Shown: positions 53,403 to 63,056 of the stretch, in pieces
Position numbering within the stretch: position 1 is the first letter of the stretch
Layout of the letters: every line of letters starts with the position of its first letter
Source of the DNA: Gammaproteobacteria bacterium
Lineage (GTDB): Bacteria > Pseudomonadota > Gammaproteobacteria > Thiotrichales > Thiotrichaceae
Direction of reading: 5' to 3'
Assembly (NCBI GenBank): GCA_018822845.1
Contig: JAHJJD010000003.1
Coordinates: forward strand, 1-64,000
DNA length: 64,000 nt
Position numbers and translations under genes: made by a program
Notes under the pieces: model-generated
The model's input: only the letters and a program-made list of their open reading frames with translations
Told to the model about the DNA's origin: nothing
Databases searched by the model: none

Positions 53403-55573
53403 CAACACCCTTGCAGGAACAAAGCCGCCAGCGGCGGCAAGGTTACTTCCACCGAATGCTCAAATCCCATCCATGCCTGGGATTGCACCGGAATCTCACC
53501 CGCATTGCCGCAATTGCTGCCTCCGTAATATTCCGAATCGGTATTGAGGATTTCGCGATAATGGTCAGCAGCGGGTACCCCAATACGGTACTGGTAACGG
53601 GGTACCGGAGTAAAGTTCAACAATATAATCACTTTATCACCCGGCTGCTCGCCATGCCGCACCAGGCTCAACACCGACTGGTCAGAATCGTGGCAATCGA
53701 TCCACTGGAATCCACGGCTGTCGAAATCGTAATGGTGCAGGGCGGGCAAATCCCGGTACAAGCGATTCAGGTCGCGCAGCAAGTGGCGGACGCTATCGTG
53801 CGCAGGAAAACTGCACAGCGCCCAGTCCAGCTCGCGTTTCACGTTCCATTCCGACCACTGGCCAAACTCGCTGCCCATGAACAGCAGTTTCTTGCCGGGA
53901 TGCGCATAATGCCACGCATAAAACAGCCGCAGGTTGGCAAACGCCTGCCAGTAATCACCCGGCATTTTGTCCAGCATGCTGTGTTTTAAATGCACCACTT
54001 CGTCATGCGACAGTGGCAGCACGAAGTTTTCCGAATAGGAATAAATCTGGCTGAAGGTCAGCAGGTTGTGGTGGTATTTACGGTGTACCGGGTTCTGCTC
54101 GATGTACTTGAGATTATCATTCATCCAGCCCATGTTCCATTTCATGCTGAAACCGAGGCCGCCAAGCTCCACCGGGCGTGATACCGCAGGCCAGGCGGTG
54201 GACTCTTCCGCAATGGTCAGGATGCCGGGGAAATAACCGTGCACCACCGTATTCATTTCACGCAGGAAAGCAATCGCCTCAATGTTTTCGCGTCCACCAT
54301 ACTGGTTGGGCAGCCATTCCCCGGCCTTGCGCGAATAATCCAGATACAGCATGGAAGCGACCGCATCCACCCGCAGGCCGTCGATATGGAATTCCTCAAT
54401 CCAGAACAAGGCGTTGGACAACAGGAAGTTTTTCACCTCATTGCGCCCGAAATCGAAAATCAGCGTACCCCAATCCTGATGCTCGCCCCGGCGCGGGTCA
54501 GCGTGCTCGTACAACGGCTCACCCGTAAAGCGGGCCAGTGCAAAATCATCCTTGGGGAAATGCGCTGGTACCCAGTCCAGCAGCACACCAATACCCGCCT
54601 GATGGCAGGCATCGACGAAGGCACGAAAATCATCCGCCGTGCCATAACGTGCGGTCGGTGCGTAATAGCCGGAAACCTGATACCCCCAGGACTCATCCAG
54701 CGGGTGTTCCGCCACCGGCAGCAATTCGATGTGGGTGTAATTCAAATCCTGCACGTAGGGAATCAGCATTTCCGCCAGTTCCGTCCAGTTATAGAAACGC
54801 CCGTCCGGATGCTTGCGCCAGGAACCGGGATGCAGCTCGTAAACACTGAGCGGCTGGTGTTGCCAGTCGAATCGCTCACGGGCGCTGATCCAGCCTGCAT
54901 CCTGCCATTGGTGGCGTTCGGCAGGCGGAATGCAGGAAGTCGTTTCCGGGCGCATGAACATCTGTTGTGCATACGGGTCGGTTTTGGTGACGATGCGATC
55001 GTGGCGGTTGAGGATTTCGTACTTGTAGGCTTCGCCAGCCTTGAGGCCGGGAATGAACAGCTCCCACACTCCGGTTTCCCCGCGCGTGCGCATTGGGTGA
55101 CGGCGACCATCCCATGCATTGAAATCACCAATCACGCTCACCCGTTGCACGGCAGGAGCCCATACGGCAAACAGGGTTCCATCCACTTCATCAATGCAAG
55201 TCTGGTGAGAACCGAGTACTTTCCATGCATGGTGATGACGACCCTGCCCTAAAAGGTGTAGATCAAGCTCGCCCACCTGGGGGGCGAAGGTGTAGGGACA
55301 GATGGCATCGTGCCAGTTCCCCGACTGTTTGTCCTGCCAACGAAGGGGAGGATGAGGGTTCGTGGCAGGACTGGTCGGTGAGGGTAGTTCTGCTTCAAAA
55401 CAGTCGGTGCCCTGCATGCGTGTCATGTGTCCATGCCCAACCAGCTCAACCGCTTCAGCTGCTGGCATGAAAACACGCAACACCCACAGACCAGACGGCA
55501 GAGGATGCCATCCCAGCCAATCAAACGGGTCATGGTGTCTACCTTGTTGTATTCGACTCAGATTCTCGTTCAT
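53402..55573 (-). CDS. glgB: 1,4-alpha-glucan branching enzyme
   Basis: A 723-residue GH13 enzyme. An N-terminal domain ([12 protein letters not shown]) and a CBM48 domain precede the barrel: [51 protein letters not shown] (nucleophile Asp), [12 protein letters not shown] (acid Glu), [10 protein letters not shown] (third Asp). ATG 55573 lies 35 bases inside the end of malQ. A short stretch near residue 65-77 ([13 protein letters not shown]) is unlike relatives and may be another repeat remnant. Confidence 0.96.
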   Translation of the reverse strand: MNENLSRIQQGRHHDPFDWLGWHPLPSGLWVLRVFMPAAEAVELVGHGHMTRMQGTDCFEAELPSPTSPATNPHPPLRWQDKQSGNWHDAICPYTFAPQVGELDLHLLGQGRHHHAWKVLGSHQTCIDEVDGTLFAVWAPAVQRVSVIGDFNAWDGRRHPMRTRGETGVWELFIPGLKAGEAYKYEILNRHDRIVTKTDPYAQQMFMRPETTSCIPPAERHQWQDAGWISARERFDWQHQPLSVYELHPGSWRKHPDGRFYNWTELAEMLIPYVQDLNYTHIELLPVAEHPLDESWGYQVSGYYAPTARYGTADDFRAFVDACHQAGIGVLLDWVPAHFPKDDFALARFTGEPLYEHADPRRGEHQDWGTLIFDFGRNEVKNFLLSNALFWIEEFHIDGLRVDAVASMLYLDYSRKAGEWLPNQYGGRENIEAIAFLREMNTVVHGYFPGILTIAEESTAWPAVSRPVELGGLGFSMKWNMGWMNDNLKYIEQNPVHRKYHHNLLTFSQIYSYSENFVLPLSHDEVVHLKHSMLDKMPGDYWQAFANLRLFYAWHYAHPGKKLLFMGSEFGQWSEWNVKRELDWALCSFPAHDSVRHLLRDLNRLYRDLPALHHYDFDSRGFQWIDCHDSDQSVLSLVRHGEQPGDKVIILLNFTPVPRYQYRIGVPAADHYREILNTDSEYYGGSNCGNAGEIPVQSQAWMGFEHSVEVTLPPLAALFLQGC

Positions 55574-56933
55574 TGCGCTGGTGTCCCTGTAATTTATCAT
55601 GCAATTCTGATGCCAGAGTATCCGGCACATTCCCCCAGTCAAACCGCCACCGCCAGTTGCCATAGGCGGTTCCCGGCACATTCATGCGACCTTCCACTCC
55701 CAGACGCAGCAAATCCTGCATGGGAATCACCGCCAGCAACGCCTTGCTGCCCAAAATGGTATCCAGCATGGCGTCGGTCAGTTCCGCCGGGTCGCTGATG
55801 TCCAGCACCTGCATGACATGCAGCTGCATCTCCTCATCCAGACCGGCAAACCAGCCCAGCAAGGTGTCATTGTCGTGCGTGCCAGTGTAATACACGGTAT
55901 TTTCCCGCACGTTCTGTGGCTTGTGCGGGTTGTCTTCATAGTGGTCAAAGCCGAACTGCAACACACTCATGCCCGGCAGGCCGTACTTGTCGCGTAAGGC
56001 CGTGACATCAGGCGTAATGACGCCGAGGTCCTCCGCCACCAGTGGAATTTCACCCATTTCGGCCTGGATGCTGGTGAGCATGGCATCGCCCGGCACATTT
56101 TCCCACTCACCGTTCATGGCGGTTTCCTCGCTGGCTGGAATCATCCAGCTTGCTGCCAGTCCACGGAAATGGTCGATACGCACCAGATCGAAAAATTCGA
56201 AGTGATATTGCAGCCGCTGCTTCCACCACAAGTAGTTTTCGGCCTGCATGTATTCCCAGTTATAGTGCGGGTTGCCCCAGCGCTGCCCTGTTGCGGAGAA
56301 ATAATCGGGTGGAACGCCAGTGACGAAGGTCGGTGCGCCGGTTGCATCCAGCAGGAAGCGTTCCGGGTGCGCCCAGACATCGGCGCTGTCGTAAGCGACG
56401 AAAATCGGCATGTCGCCAAACAGGGCAACACCCTTTTGCGCTGCATATGCACGTAATTGTTGCCATTGGAGCCAGTAATCGTATTGGCTGTGGATGATGA
56501 CAGCGAGTTCTTCCGCGTAGTCACTGCGGGTCTGGAACAGCGCCCCAGGGCTGTGGCTACGGTAAGCTTGCGGCCATTCATGCCATTCATGCCCGCTGAA
56601 CTGCTGTTTCAGCACCATGAACAGGGCGTAATCTTCCACCCAGTGTTTCTGGGTTGCATACCAAAGGTCGAAAGACTGCGGCTGCGCCGTACCCCTCACC
56701 CCTAACCCCTCTCCTCCAAACAACCCCGGATTGACCGCAAACGCCGAAGCGCACTGATACGGCGAAAAACCAACCAGCGGCACACCCAACGGCAACATCT
56801 GCCAAACCTTGATGCCCGCTTCCGCCAGCCAGTCGATCCAGCGGTAAGCATCCGCATCCAGTTTGCCGGAAGGCAACGAAGTCGGATGCAGCAGCACGCC
56901 TGCCGCCCGACCAATTCCTTGTAATGTACTCAT
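55539..56933 (-). CDS. malQ: 4-alpha-glucanotransferase (amylomaltase)
   Basis: A 464-residue GH77 enzyme that rearranges maltodextrins. Motifs: AAGVLLHPTSLPS, FSPYQCASAFAVNP, FFDLVRIDHFRGL (nucleophile Asp), LVAEDLGVITPDV (acid Glu), YYTGTHDNDTLLGW. Residues near 73-81 (GGEGLGVRG) replace the normal family loop after NPGLF and are encoded by a 23-base fragment of the palindromic element. ATG overlaps the GH57 stop (TGATG). Confidence 0.94.
   Translation of the reverse strand: MSTLQGIGRAAGVLLHPTSLPSGKLDADAYRWIDWLAEAGIKVWQMLPLGVPLVGFSPYQCASAFAVNPGLFGGEGLGVRGTAQPQSFDLWYATQKHWVEDYALFMVLKQQFSGHEWHEWPQAYRSHSPGALFQTRSDYAEELAVIIHSQYDYWLQWQQLRAYAAQKGVALFGDMPIFVAYDSADVWAHPERFLLDATGAPTFVTGVPPDYFSATGQRWGNPHYNWEYMQAENYLWWKQRLQYHFEFFDLVRIDHFRGLAASWMIPASEETAMNGEWENVPGDAMLTSIQAEMGEIPLVAEDLGVITPDVTALRDKYGLPGMSVLQFGFDHYEDNPHKPQNVRENTVYYTGTHDNDTLLGWFAGLDEEMQLHVMQVLDISDPAELTDAMLDTILGSKALLAVIPMQDLLRLGVEGRMNVPGTAYGNWRWRFDWGNVPDTLASELHDKLQGHQRNERESESNTTR
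56692..56714. repeat. Palindromic-element fragment inside malQ
   Basis: CCCCTCACCCC followed by TAACCCCTCTCC is the same as the end of the glk element (60651-60672, complement) except for one extra base. Only this end is present, without the hairpins. Confidence 0.65.
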
Positions 56934-58657
56934 CAGGTATTCCTGCGCATGGTGCCAGCGTTTTCGGCAGCGCCGCCGCCGTGGGAAACGGGTTGATCCA
57001 GATAGGCAGGTGCTTCCACGCCCAGCAAGGCGTAGAGTTTGCGCAGTTGCCGCCGGTACAGGCGCTCGAAATCACGCACACTGTCAGACGGGTTGTAATC
57101 GCCGAACCACCAGAACCAGTCAGAGCCTTCGCACACGCCCAACTGGCGGCTGGCGAGTTCCTGCTGGTGGGCATCCAGCGTGCCGGAGAGCATTACTTCG
57201 TCAAATACCTGCTTGGCTTCGGCAAGGTACTCCCAGCCCCGGTTCTTGTCAGTTGAACCGATCCAGGTCGAAAACGAGCCATACACCCAGCTCCCTGCAC
57301 AGATGGAAGGCAGTAACCGGGTAGCCAGAGTCTTGCTGACATCCGCAAACGTGGTCATCCTGATCTGGTCGGAACTGCACAGTGCCGTGTACAGCGCATC
57401 GAGGAAATATCCGCCATTGTTGGGGTAGTATTCCCACGCATTTTCCCCGTCCAGAATGATGGAAACCACCTGTTGTGGCGCATTGTGGTTGAGGAATACG
57501 GTAATGTTTTCCAGATGCTGGATGAAATCGGCTACCGCATCGCGGGCATGCCAGTCGCTGTACTTGAAACCGATCAGGTCGGAAAGCCCATCATCCCGGA
57601 AAAACAGGCGGACATCCGATTTTGGCTGCCGGTAAGGCATGAACAGGCTGCGCTTGGAACGCTCATCTTCGCCATCAATACCTGACAGGCGGCAACTGTT
57701 ACGCCACACGCCTTCGCCAGAAGCCGTCCAGCGAATTCCAGCCTCATCCAGCAGGCGCACGGCATCGTCACTGATGCCGCCTTCCGACAGCCACACGCCC
57801 TGGGGTTTCATGCCGAAATATTTTTCAAACAATTCGATGCCACGCTGGATATGCCAGCGGGAACGCTCTTCCCCACCCGGATAAGCGACTGCCTGTGGGG
57901 CAGGCGCATTCGGCAATGAACAACGCATATTGGCGAAATCATTCAACAACGGCACGATCGGGTGCATGTAGGGCGTCATCGACAGCTCCACCCGCCCCTT
58001 TTCCGCCAGCTTGCGGTAGCGCGGAATGATGCCTGCCAGACAGTCGCGGATTACTTCCAGCAAGTCACGCCGGTCGGCTGCCGAGAATTCGCTGCCCTTT
58101 TTCAGCAGGCGTTCAACCACAGGCAAATCCTGCAAGGACTGGCCCAGCCATACCAGGTGATACCACGTCAGCATATCGAGGAAATACTGATCGCTCAGGT
58201 ATACCAGCGAGCAGCGGAAGCGCTGGCTGCCAATGCCGCTTTCATCGGTTGCCCCGATAATCTTGAACAGGCGCTGGAAAGGCGCATGCGGGTGAATCAT
58301 GGTCGGCGCATGGCAACGCTGGCATTCCCCGATCAGCTCGGCGCGGGCGGCGCTATCGGCTGGCACAGGCTCCACCCCGGCCAGCAGGTTCAGCAGCCTG
58401 TCCGCCATTGGCTTGCCATCTTTCAGGAAAGCATTCAACTGGCGGGCGTAATCGTCGATCTGTTCCAGCAGGATCGGCGCGAAATTGACCACGCAACGCA
58501 TTCTGGCATGTTTTTCCAGATGCGCCGCCATGTCACTGTAATCCTTCATCCCGTGCAGATATACCCATGGCAACCGGTAGTCGCCATCCAGCCCGTCACG
58601 ATACCAGGGCTGGTGCATATGCCAGCACAGAACAACATTCAACTGGCCATTCGCCAT
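56933..58657 (-). CDS. Glycoside hydrolase family 57 alpha-glucan enzyme
   Basis: A 574-residue GH57 protein. Typical motifs: VVLCWHMHQPWYRD (motif 1), CHAPTMIHP, VWLSEGGISDDAVRLLDEAGIRWTASGEG (region of the catalytic Glu) and SIILDGENAWEYYPNNGG (catalytic Asp). GH57 members include alpha-amylases, 4-alpha-glucanotransferases and branching enzymes; sequence alone does not decide. It sits inside the glycogen operon between glgC and malQ, overlapping glgC by 19 bases, so a role in shaping or debranching glycogen is likely. Confidence 0.9.
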   Translation of the reverse strand: MANGQLNVVLCWHMHQPWYRDGLDGDYRLPWVYLHGMKDYSDMAAHLEKHARMRCVVNFAPILLEQIDDYARQLNAFLKDGKPMADRLLNLLAGVEPVPADSAARAELIGECQRCHAPTMIHPHAPFQRLFKIIGATDESGIGSQRFRCSLVYLSDQYFLDMLTWYHLVWLGQSLQDLPVVERLLKKGSEFSAADRRDLLEVIRDCLAGIIPRYRKLAEKGRVELSMTPYMHPIVPLLNDFANMRCSLPNAPAPQAVAYPGGEERSRWHIQRGIELFEKYFGMKPQGVWLSEGGISDDAVRLLDEAGIRWTASGEGVWRNSCRLSGIDGEDERSKRSLFMPYRQPKSDVRLFFRDDGLSDLIGFKYSDWHARDAVADFIQHLENITVFLNHNAPQQVVSIILDGENAWEYYPNNGGYFLDALYTALCSSDQIRMTTFADVSKTLATRLLPSICAGSWVYGSFSTWIGSTDKNRGWEYLAEAKQVFDEVMLSGTLDAHQQELASRQLGVCEGSDWFWWFGDYNPSDSVRDFERLYRRQLRKLYALLGVEAPAYLDQPVSHGGGAAENAGTMRRNT

Positions 58658-59967
58658 AGCATGTCCTTGTCGCCGGAGCGAAGTTTTTGTCCCATCATTT
58701 CAGCAGTCACCAGCACAATGCCCTCGGGCGTGACGTGGAAGCGCTTGCGGTCGATTTCCAGATCCTCGCCGATGACCATGCCATCCGGAATCACTGTGCC
58801 CTTGTCGATAATCGCCTTGGTAATACGGCAATTTTCACCAATACTGACCTTGGGCAGGATGACACTGTCCTTGATATGGGAATATTTCTCAATAGTGGTG
58901 GCGAAAAATACCATCGAACGTTTGATACGTGCACCTGAAATGATACAGCCTGCCGAAATCAGGGAATCAATGGCTTCCCCACGGCAACCTTCGTCGTCGA
59001 ATACAAATTTGGCGGGCGGGTATTGCGGCTGGTAAGTCCAGATCGGCCAGTCGCGGTCATACAGGTTCAGTTCTGGCTCGACAGAGCACAACTCCATGTT
59101 GGCCTGCCAGTAGGAGTGTACCGTGCCCACATCGCGCCAGTAAGCGGGCTCGCCATTATCCTTGCGGAACGGGAATGCCATCGCTTTGGCTTTGTGGATA
59201 TTGGAAGGAATGATGTCCTTGCCGAAATCGCGCGAAGAATGCAGTTTGTCTGCATCCTCATACAACACCTTGTAGAGGAAATCGCGCGAGAAAATGTAAA
59301 TGCCCATGGACGCCAGCGCCATGCCGGGCTTGCCGGGAATTTCCTCCGGCTCACTCGGCTTTTCCAGGAACTTGGTAATACGCAAGCCGCCATCCACCGA
59401 CATGACACCAAAGCCTTTGGCCTCTTCCACCGGCACTTCGATACAGCCGACGGTGAAATCCGCGCCGGAATTGACGTGGTGTACCAGCATTCTGGAATAG
59501 TCCATGGTGTAGATATGGTCGCCACCCAGCACCAGCACGTAATCCGGGTCATGGCGCTGCACGATGTCGAGGTTCTGGAACAGGGCGTCAGCCGTGCCCT
59601 GGTACCATTCCTTTTTGCTGGTGCGCTGCTGGGCGGGGAGAATTTCGACAAACTCGCCGATTTCAGCACGCATGAAACCCCAGGCACGTTGCAGGTGACG
59701 GATCATGGAATGTGATTTGTACTGCGTCAGCACCCCAACCCGACGAATGCCGGAATTCACGCAATTCGACAGGGCAAAGTCGATAATGCGGTACTTGCCA
59801 CCAAACGGTACGGCGGGTTTGGCACGCCATAAAGTCAGATCTTTCAAACGTGAACCCTCCCCACCTGCCAGCACCAACGCCAGCGTTTTGCGGGTCAGTT
59901 CCGTGACCATTTTCGGCTCGGTGTAATAACGGTACAACTTCGCCTGTTGCTGTTTGTCGAGTGTCAT
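58639..59967 (-). CDS. glgC: Glucose-1-phosphate adenylyltransferase
   Basis: A 442-residue ADP-glucose pyrophosphorylase, the committing step of glycogen synthesis. Motifs: LALVLAGGEGSRLKDLTLWRAKPAVPFGG, WYQGTADALFQN, VLVLGGDHIYTMDYS, GFGVMSVD, FLEKP, YWRDVGTVHSYWQANM, with a left-handed beta-helix C-terminal domain. Its reaction releases diphosphate, a possible co-substrate source for the PPi-type PEPCK at the left of the window. Confidence 0.97.
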   Translation of the reverse strand: MTLDKQQQAKLYRYYTEPKMVTELTRKTLALVLAGGEGSRLKDLTLWRAKPAVPFGGKYRIIDFALSNCVNSGIRRVGVLTQYKSHSMIRHLQRAWGFMRAEIGEFVEILPAQQRTSKKEWYQGTADALFQNLDIVQRHDPDYVLVLGGDHIYTMDYSRMLVHHVNSGADFTVGCIEVPVEEAKGFGVMSVDGGLRITKFLEKPSEPEEIPGKPGMALASMGIYIFSRDFLYKVLYEDADKLHSSRDFGKDIIPSNIHKAKAMAFPFRKDNGEPAYWRDVGTVHSYWQANMELCSVEPELNLYDRDWPIWTYQPQYPPAKFVFDDEGCRGEAIDSLISAGCIISGARIKRSMVFFATTIEKYSHIKDSVILPKVSIGENCRITKAIIDKGTVIPDGMVIGEDLEIDRKRFHVTPEGIVLVTAEMMGQKLRSGDKDMLWRMAS

Positions 59968-59980
59968 AGTTTTCCTCTCT

Positions 59981-61051
59981 CTAATCCTTGGTATGGTGTA
60001 ACGCAGCTTCCAATGCGCCTTGCAAGCCCAGTCGCGTATTGGTAATCAGGTAAATGGGCATCTGCCGAACCAGCTCCGACATCCTGCCCTTGTCAAAACA
60101 GGCATCCAGAAAACCCTGCGTCTGTAACCACGGCTGGATGCGGGCAGAAATGCCGCCACCGAGGTACAAGCCGCCCCTGGGCTGATACAGCAGGGCGAGG
60201 TTGCCAACCCAGTTGGCATAAAGGTCAGTAAATAGTTGCATGGCAGCAAGCGCCACCGGGTCACCCGCCTGCGCTGCGCTGTTGACCACAGCGCCATTGC
60301 GCTCGCGCAGTTCCACCGGAATTTCACCCGTCATGTCCAGCAGGCAGAACTGATAAACCTGATTGACGCCGGGGCCGGACAATACCCGTTCCCACGAAAC
60401 ATGGCTGAAACGCTGGCGCATGAAAGCCAGCAGGCGTTCCTGTTGCGCATTGGCCGGGGAAAAGTCGGTGTGGCCGCCTTCGGTGGGAAAGGTATGGTAG
60501 CGCCCCGCGTGGTCGGCCTGCATCCAGGCCAGCCCAAGACCGGTACCAGCGCCCGTAATGACGCGGATGGCCCCCTCACCCCCCGGCCCCCTCTCCCTCA
60601 AGGGGAGAGGGGGAGCAAGAAAAGAGTCTCTTAGCCCCTCTCCCCTTGAGGGAGAGGGGTTGGGGTGAGGGGTAACGCCCTCATTCAGCACCACATAATC
60701 GTCTGGCGTCAGGGTGACGACACCTTCGGCAGCGGCCTGGAAGTCGTTGATGAACAGCAGGCGCGGCGTTTCCAGCAGACCTTGCAGGGAAGCATGTTCC
60801 AGCACCCAGTCAAGATTGGTCAGGCGGATGGGCTGGCCGGATTGCACCGACCCCGGCAGGGCGAGGCAAACAGCGTCCGGCTTGCCGGGCTGGCTGGCAT
60901 CATTCAGGAACTGCTGCATCAGGGCTTCGGCACTGGGGAAGTCTGCACTGGCATAGACATGCTCAAAGCGCACCTCCACCTTGCTGCCAGCCATTTGCGC
61001 CCACGCCAGCCAGCTCTTGGTTCCGCCAATGTCGCCCGCAATGATTTCCAT
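59981..61051 (-). CDS. glk: Glucokinase with palindromic-element insert
   Basis: A 356-residue ROK-unrelated Glk-type glucokinase: GDIGGTKSWLAWAQ at the N-terminus, LFINDFQAAAEGV, ITGAGTGLGLAW (ATP site), FPTEGGHTDFSP and GGGISARIQPWL. Residues 127-160 (from TPHPNPSPSRGEG to ERGPGGEG) are encoded by a 102-base palindromic element; without them the protein is 322 residues, essentially E. coli Glk (321). The insert lies in the loop just before the ATP-binding strand. ATG 61051 is chosen. It is 13 bases ahead of glgC. Confidence 0.94.
   Translation of the reverse strand: MEIIAGDIGGTKSWLAWAQMAGSKVEVRFEHVYASADFPSAEALMQQFLNDASQPGKPDAVCLALPGSVQSGQPIRLTNLDWVLEHASLQGLLETPRLLFINDFQAAAEGVVTLTPDDYVVLNEGVTPHPNPSPSRGEGLRDSFLAPPLPLRERGPGGEGAIRVITGAGTGLGLAWMQADHAGRYHTFPTEGGHTDFSPANAQQERLLAFMRQRFSHVSWERVLSGPGVNQVYQFCLLDMTGEIPVELRERNGAVVNSAAQAGDPVALAAMQLFTDLYANWVGNLALLYQPRGGLYLGGGISARIQPWLQTQGFLDACFDKGRMSELVRQMPIYLITNTRLGLQGALEAALHHTKD
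60571..60672. repeat. Double-hairpin palindromic element inserted in frame in glk
   Basis: 102 bases with complementary ends (CCCCCTCACCCC and GGGGTGAGGGG), two hairpins with tips CTCTCCCTCAAGGGGAGAG and CTCTCCCCTTGAGGGAGAG, and the spacer GAGCAAGAAAAGAGTCTC. It is a multiple of three and keeps glk open on the minus strand. Confidence 0.9.
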
Positions 61052-61106
61052 GCAATGTCCTGTGGTTAACGTATTATCTTTTTTACCCAATTATCTTTTT
61101 TACCCA

Positions 61107-62750
61107 CTATTTGTTCCGCAACTGGCGGTAATGGTTGATCAGGCCATTGGTGGAAGCATCGTGTGTTTTCACGCTGTCTTCCGCAACCAGTTCCGGCTGA
61201 ATGCGTTTGGCCAGTTGCTTGCCAAGTTCCACGCCCCACTGGTCGTAGGAATTCAGGTTCCAGATAATGCCCTGCACGAAAATCTTGTGTTCATACAAGG
61301 CAATCAGCATGCCAAGCGTGTAGGGTGTCAGCTCATTCAGCAAGAGGGCATTACTGGGGTGATTACCGGCAAACACTTTCGGTGAAATCGGCGGCGTCAC
61401 GCCGGTCGTCAGGCATTCTTGCTGGGTGCGCCCGCGCATCAGGGCTTCGGTCTGCGCCAGGAAATTGGCCATCAGGATGTCGTGATGTTCCTGCATGCCA
61501 CTCGGCTCTGTCACCGAAATGATGAAATCCGCCGGAATCAGGCGCGTTCCCTGATGGATCAGTTGATAGAAAGCGTGCTGACCATTGATGCCGGTCGTGC
61601 CCCAGATAATCGGGCCAGTGCTGTAATCGACAACCTGCCCGTCACGGTCGACGGACTTACCGTTGCTTTCCATATCCGCCTGTTGCAGGTACAGCGGCAG
61701 GCTGCGCAGATAGTGATCGTAAGGCAGGACAGCCTGCGATTCCGCACCGAAGAAATTGCTGTACCAGACACCCAGCAGGGCGAGGATTACCGGCATGTTT
61801 TGCGCCAGCGGTGCATCGCGGAAATGCGTATCCATGGCATGCGCGCCGTCCAGCAGTGCAAGGAAGTTTTTCTCCCCAACCGCCAGCACAATGGAAAGCC
61901 CGATGGCTGACCACAACGAATAGCGCCCGCCGACCCAATCCCAGAAACCGAACATGTTACCGGGGTCAATGCCGAAATCGGTGACTGCCTCCTCGTTGGT
62001 GGAAACTGCCACGAAATGCCGCGCGATATGGGCTTTTTCATGCGCATGTTGGAGGAACCAGCCGCGTGCATAATGCGCGTTGGTCATGGTTTCCTGCGTG
62101 GTGAAGGTCTTGGAGGCGACGATGAACAGGGTGGTTTCCGGATCAAGCGTTTCCAGCTTTTCCTTGACGTGCGCACCATCAATGTTGGAGATGAAATGCA
62201 TCTTCAGGCGTGGGTGGCGGCATACTTTCAGCGCCTGATACACCATGTGCGGGCCGAGGTCGGAACCGCCAATGCCAATGTTGACCACATCCACAATCGG
62301 CTTGCCGGTGAAACCCAGCCATGCGCCACTACGCACCTGTTCGGCAAATACGCCGATGCGCTCCAGCACCTTGTTGACTGCTGGCATGACATCTTCGTCA
62401 TCCACCATCACCGGGGTGTTGCTGCGGTTGCGCAAGGCGGTATGCAACACGGCGCGGCCTTCGGTATTGTTGATTTTTTCGCCCGCGAACATACGGTTCC
62501 GCCAACCAGCCACATCCGCCACCTCGGCCAGTTGCACCAGCAACTGCATGGTTTCTTCAGTAATCCGGTTCTTGGAATAGTCCAGCAGAATATCGCCGGT
62601 TTGCAGGGAAAAACGCTCGAAACGCAGCGCATCAGCCGCGAAAAGCTCGCGCATGTGCACATCACGCACTGTCTGAAAATGCACCTGCAACGCATCGCAT
62701 ACCGGGCTGTGCAGGGCAATTTGCGGGTTTGATCCAACTGTACTGGGCAT
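61107..62750 (-). CDS. pgi: Glucose-6-phosphate isomerase
   Basis: A 547-residue isomerase. Motifs: [51 protein letters not shown], and the C-terminal signature [20 protein letters not shown] followed by [11 protein letters not shown]. It is the first gene of the glycogen operon, 55 bases ahead of glk, and interconverts glucose 6-phosphate and fructose 6-phosphate. Confidence 0.97.
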   Translation of the reverse strand: MPSTVGSNPQIALHSPVCDALQVHFQTVRDVHMRELFAADALRFERFSLQTGDILLDYSKNRITEETMQLLVQLAEVADVAGWRNRMFAGEKINNTEGRAVLHTALRNRSNTPVMVDDEDVMPAVNKVLERIGVFAEQVRSGAWLGFTGKPIVDVVNIGIGGSDLGPHMVYQALKVCRHPRLKMHFISNIDGAHVKEKLETLDPETTLFIVASKTFTTQETMTNAHYARGWFLQHAHEKAHIARHFVAVSTNEEAVTDFGIDPGNMFGFWDWVGGRYSLWSAIGLSIVLAVGEKNFLALLDGAHAMDTHFRDAPLAQNMPVILALLGVWYSNFFGAESQAVLPYDHYLRSLPLYLQQADMESNGKSVDRDGQVVDYSTGPIIWGTTGINGQHAFYQLIHQGTRLIPADFIISVTEPSGMQEHHDILMANFLAQTEALMRGRTQQECLTTGVTPPISPKVFAGNHPSNALLLNELTPYTLGMLIALYEHKIFVQGIIWNLNSYDQWGVELGKQLAKRIQPELVAEDSVKTHDASTNGLINHYRQLRNK

Positions 62751-63056
62751 GGGAATCCTCGTTATTTTCTGACGGCGGTATGTCTTTGGAATATGTGCTT
62801 AATCGTCAGTTATGCAAATTTTATGCCCAAAGCAAACAGCAAGTCCTTGACTTTGCGCATGAGTTCTTCTTGTTTATGGTATTAAATTTTCCACTAATTA
62901 GTGTGACGACGCAATGACAGTTCATCCAAAAACACCGCTCATCGGTAAAACCGAACAAAAAACGAATCAATCCCGGAAATTTTCTATTTGCCTCCTGATG
63001 CACAGGTTCGTATATTTGGTTCGTGTTTTGTTCGGTTTTGCAGAAGGAAGGTACAG
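62751..63056. promoter_or_regulatory. Divergent pgi/lexA control region with candidate LexA boxes
   Basis: 306 bases without a gene. For lexA, TTGCCT (62988-62993), 17-base spacer and TATATT (63011-63016) form a plausible promoter. GTTC repeats at 63006, 63019 and 63030; the last two make GTTC-N7-GTTC, the LexA box of Alphaproteobacteria. GAAC-N7-GAAT (62953-62967) is a near copy on the other strand. No CTGT-N8-ACAG box of the E. coli type is seen. The left half is AT-rich and must contain the pgi promoter, which I cannot place. Confidence 0.55.

Noticed and set aside
55324-55381. Segment [13 protein letters not shown] in GlgB as another palindromic-element insertion
   Set aside because: The sequence only loosely resembles an element end and no hairpin is present; kept as a remark in the glgB entry but not called as a repeat.
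62751-63056. E. coli-type SOS box CTGT-N8-ACAG before lexA
   Set aside because: I searched the region by eye and found none; only GTTC-type repeats are present.
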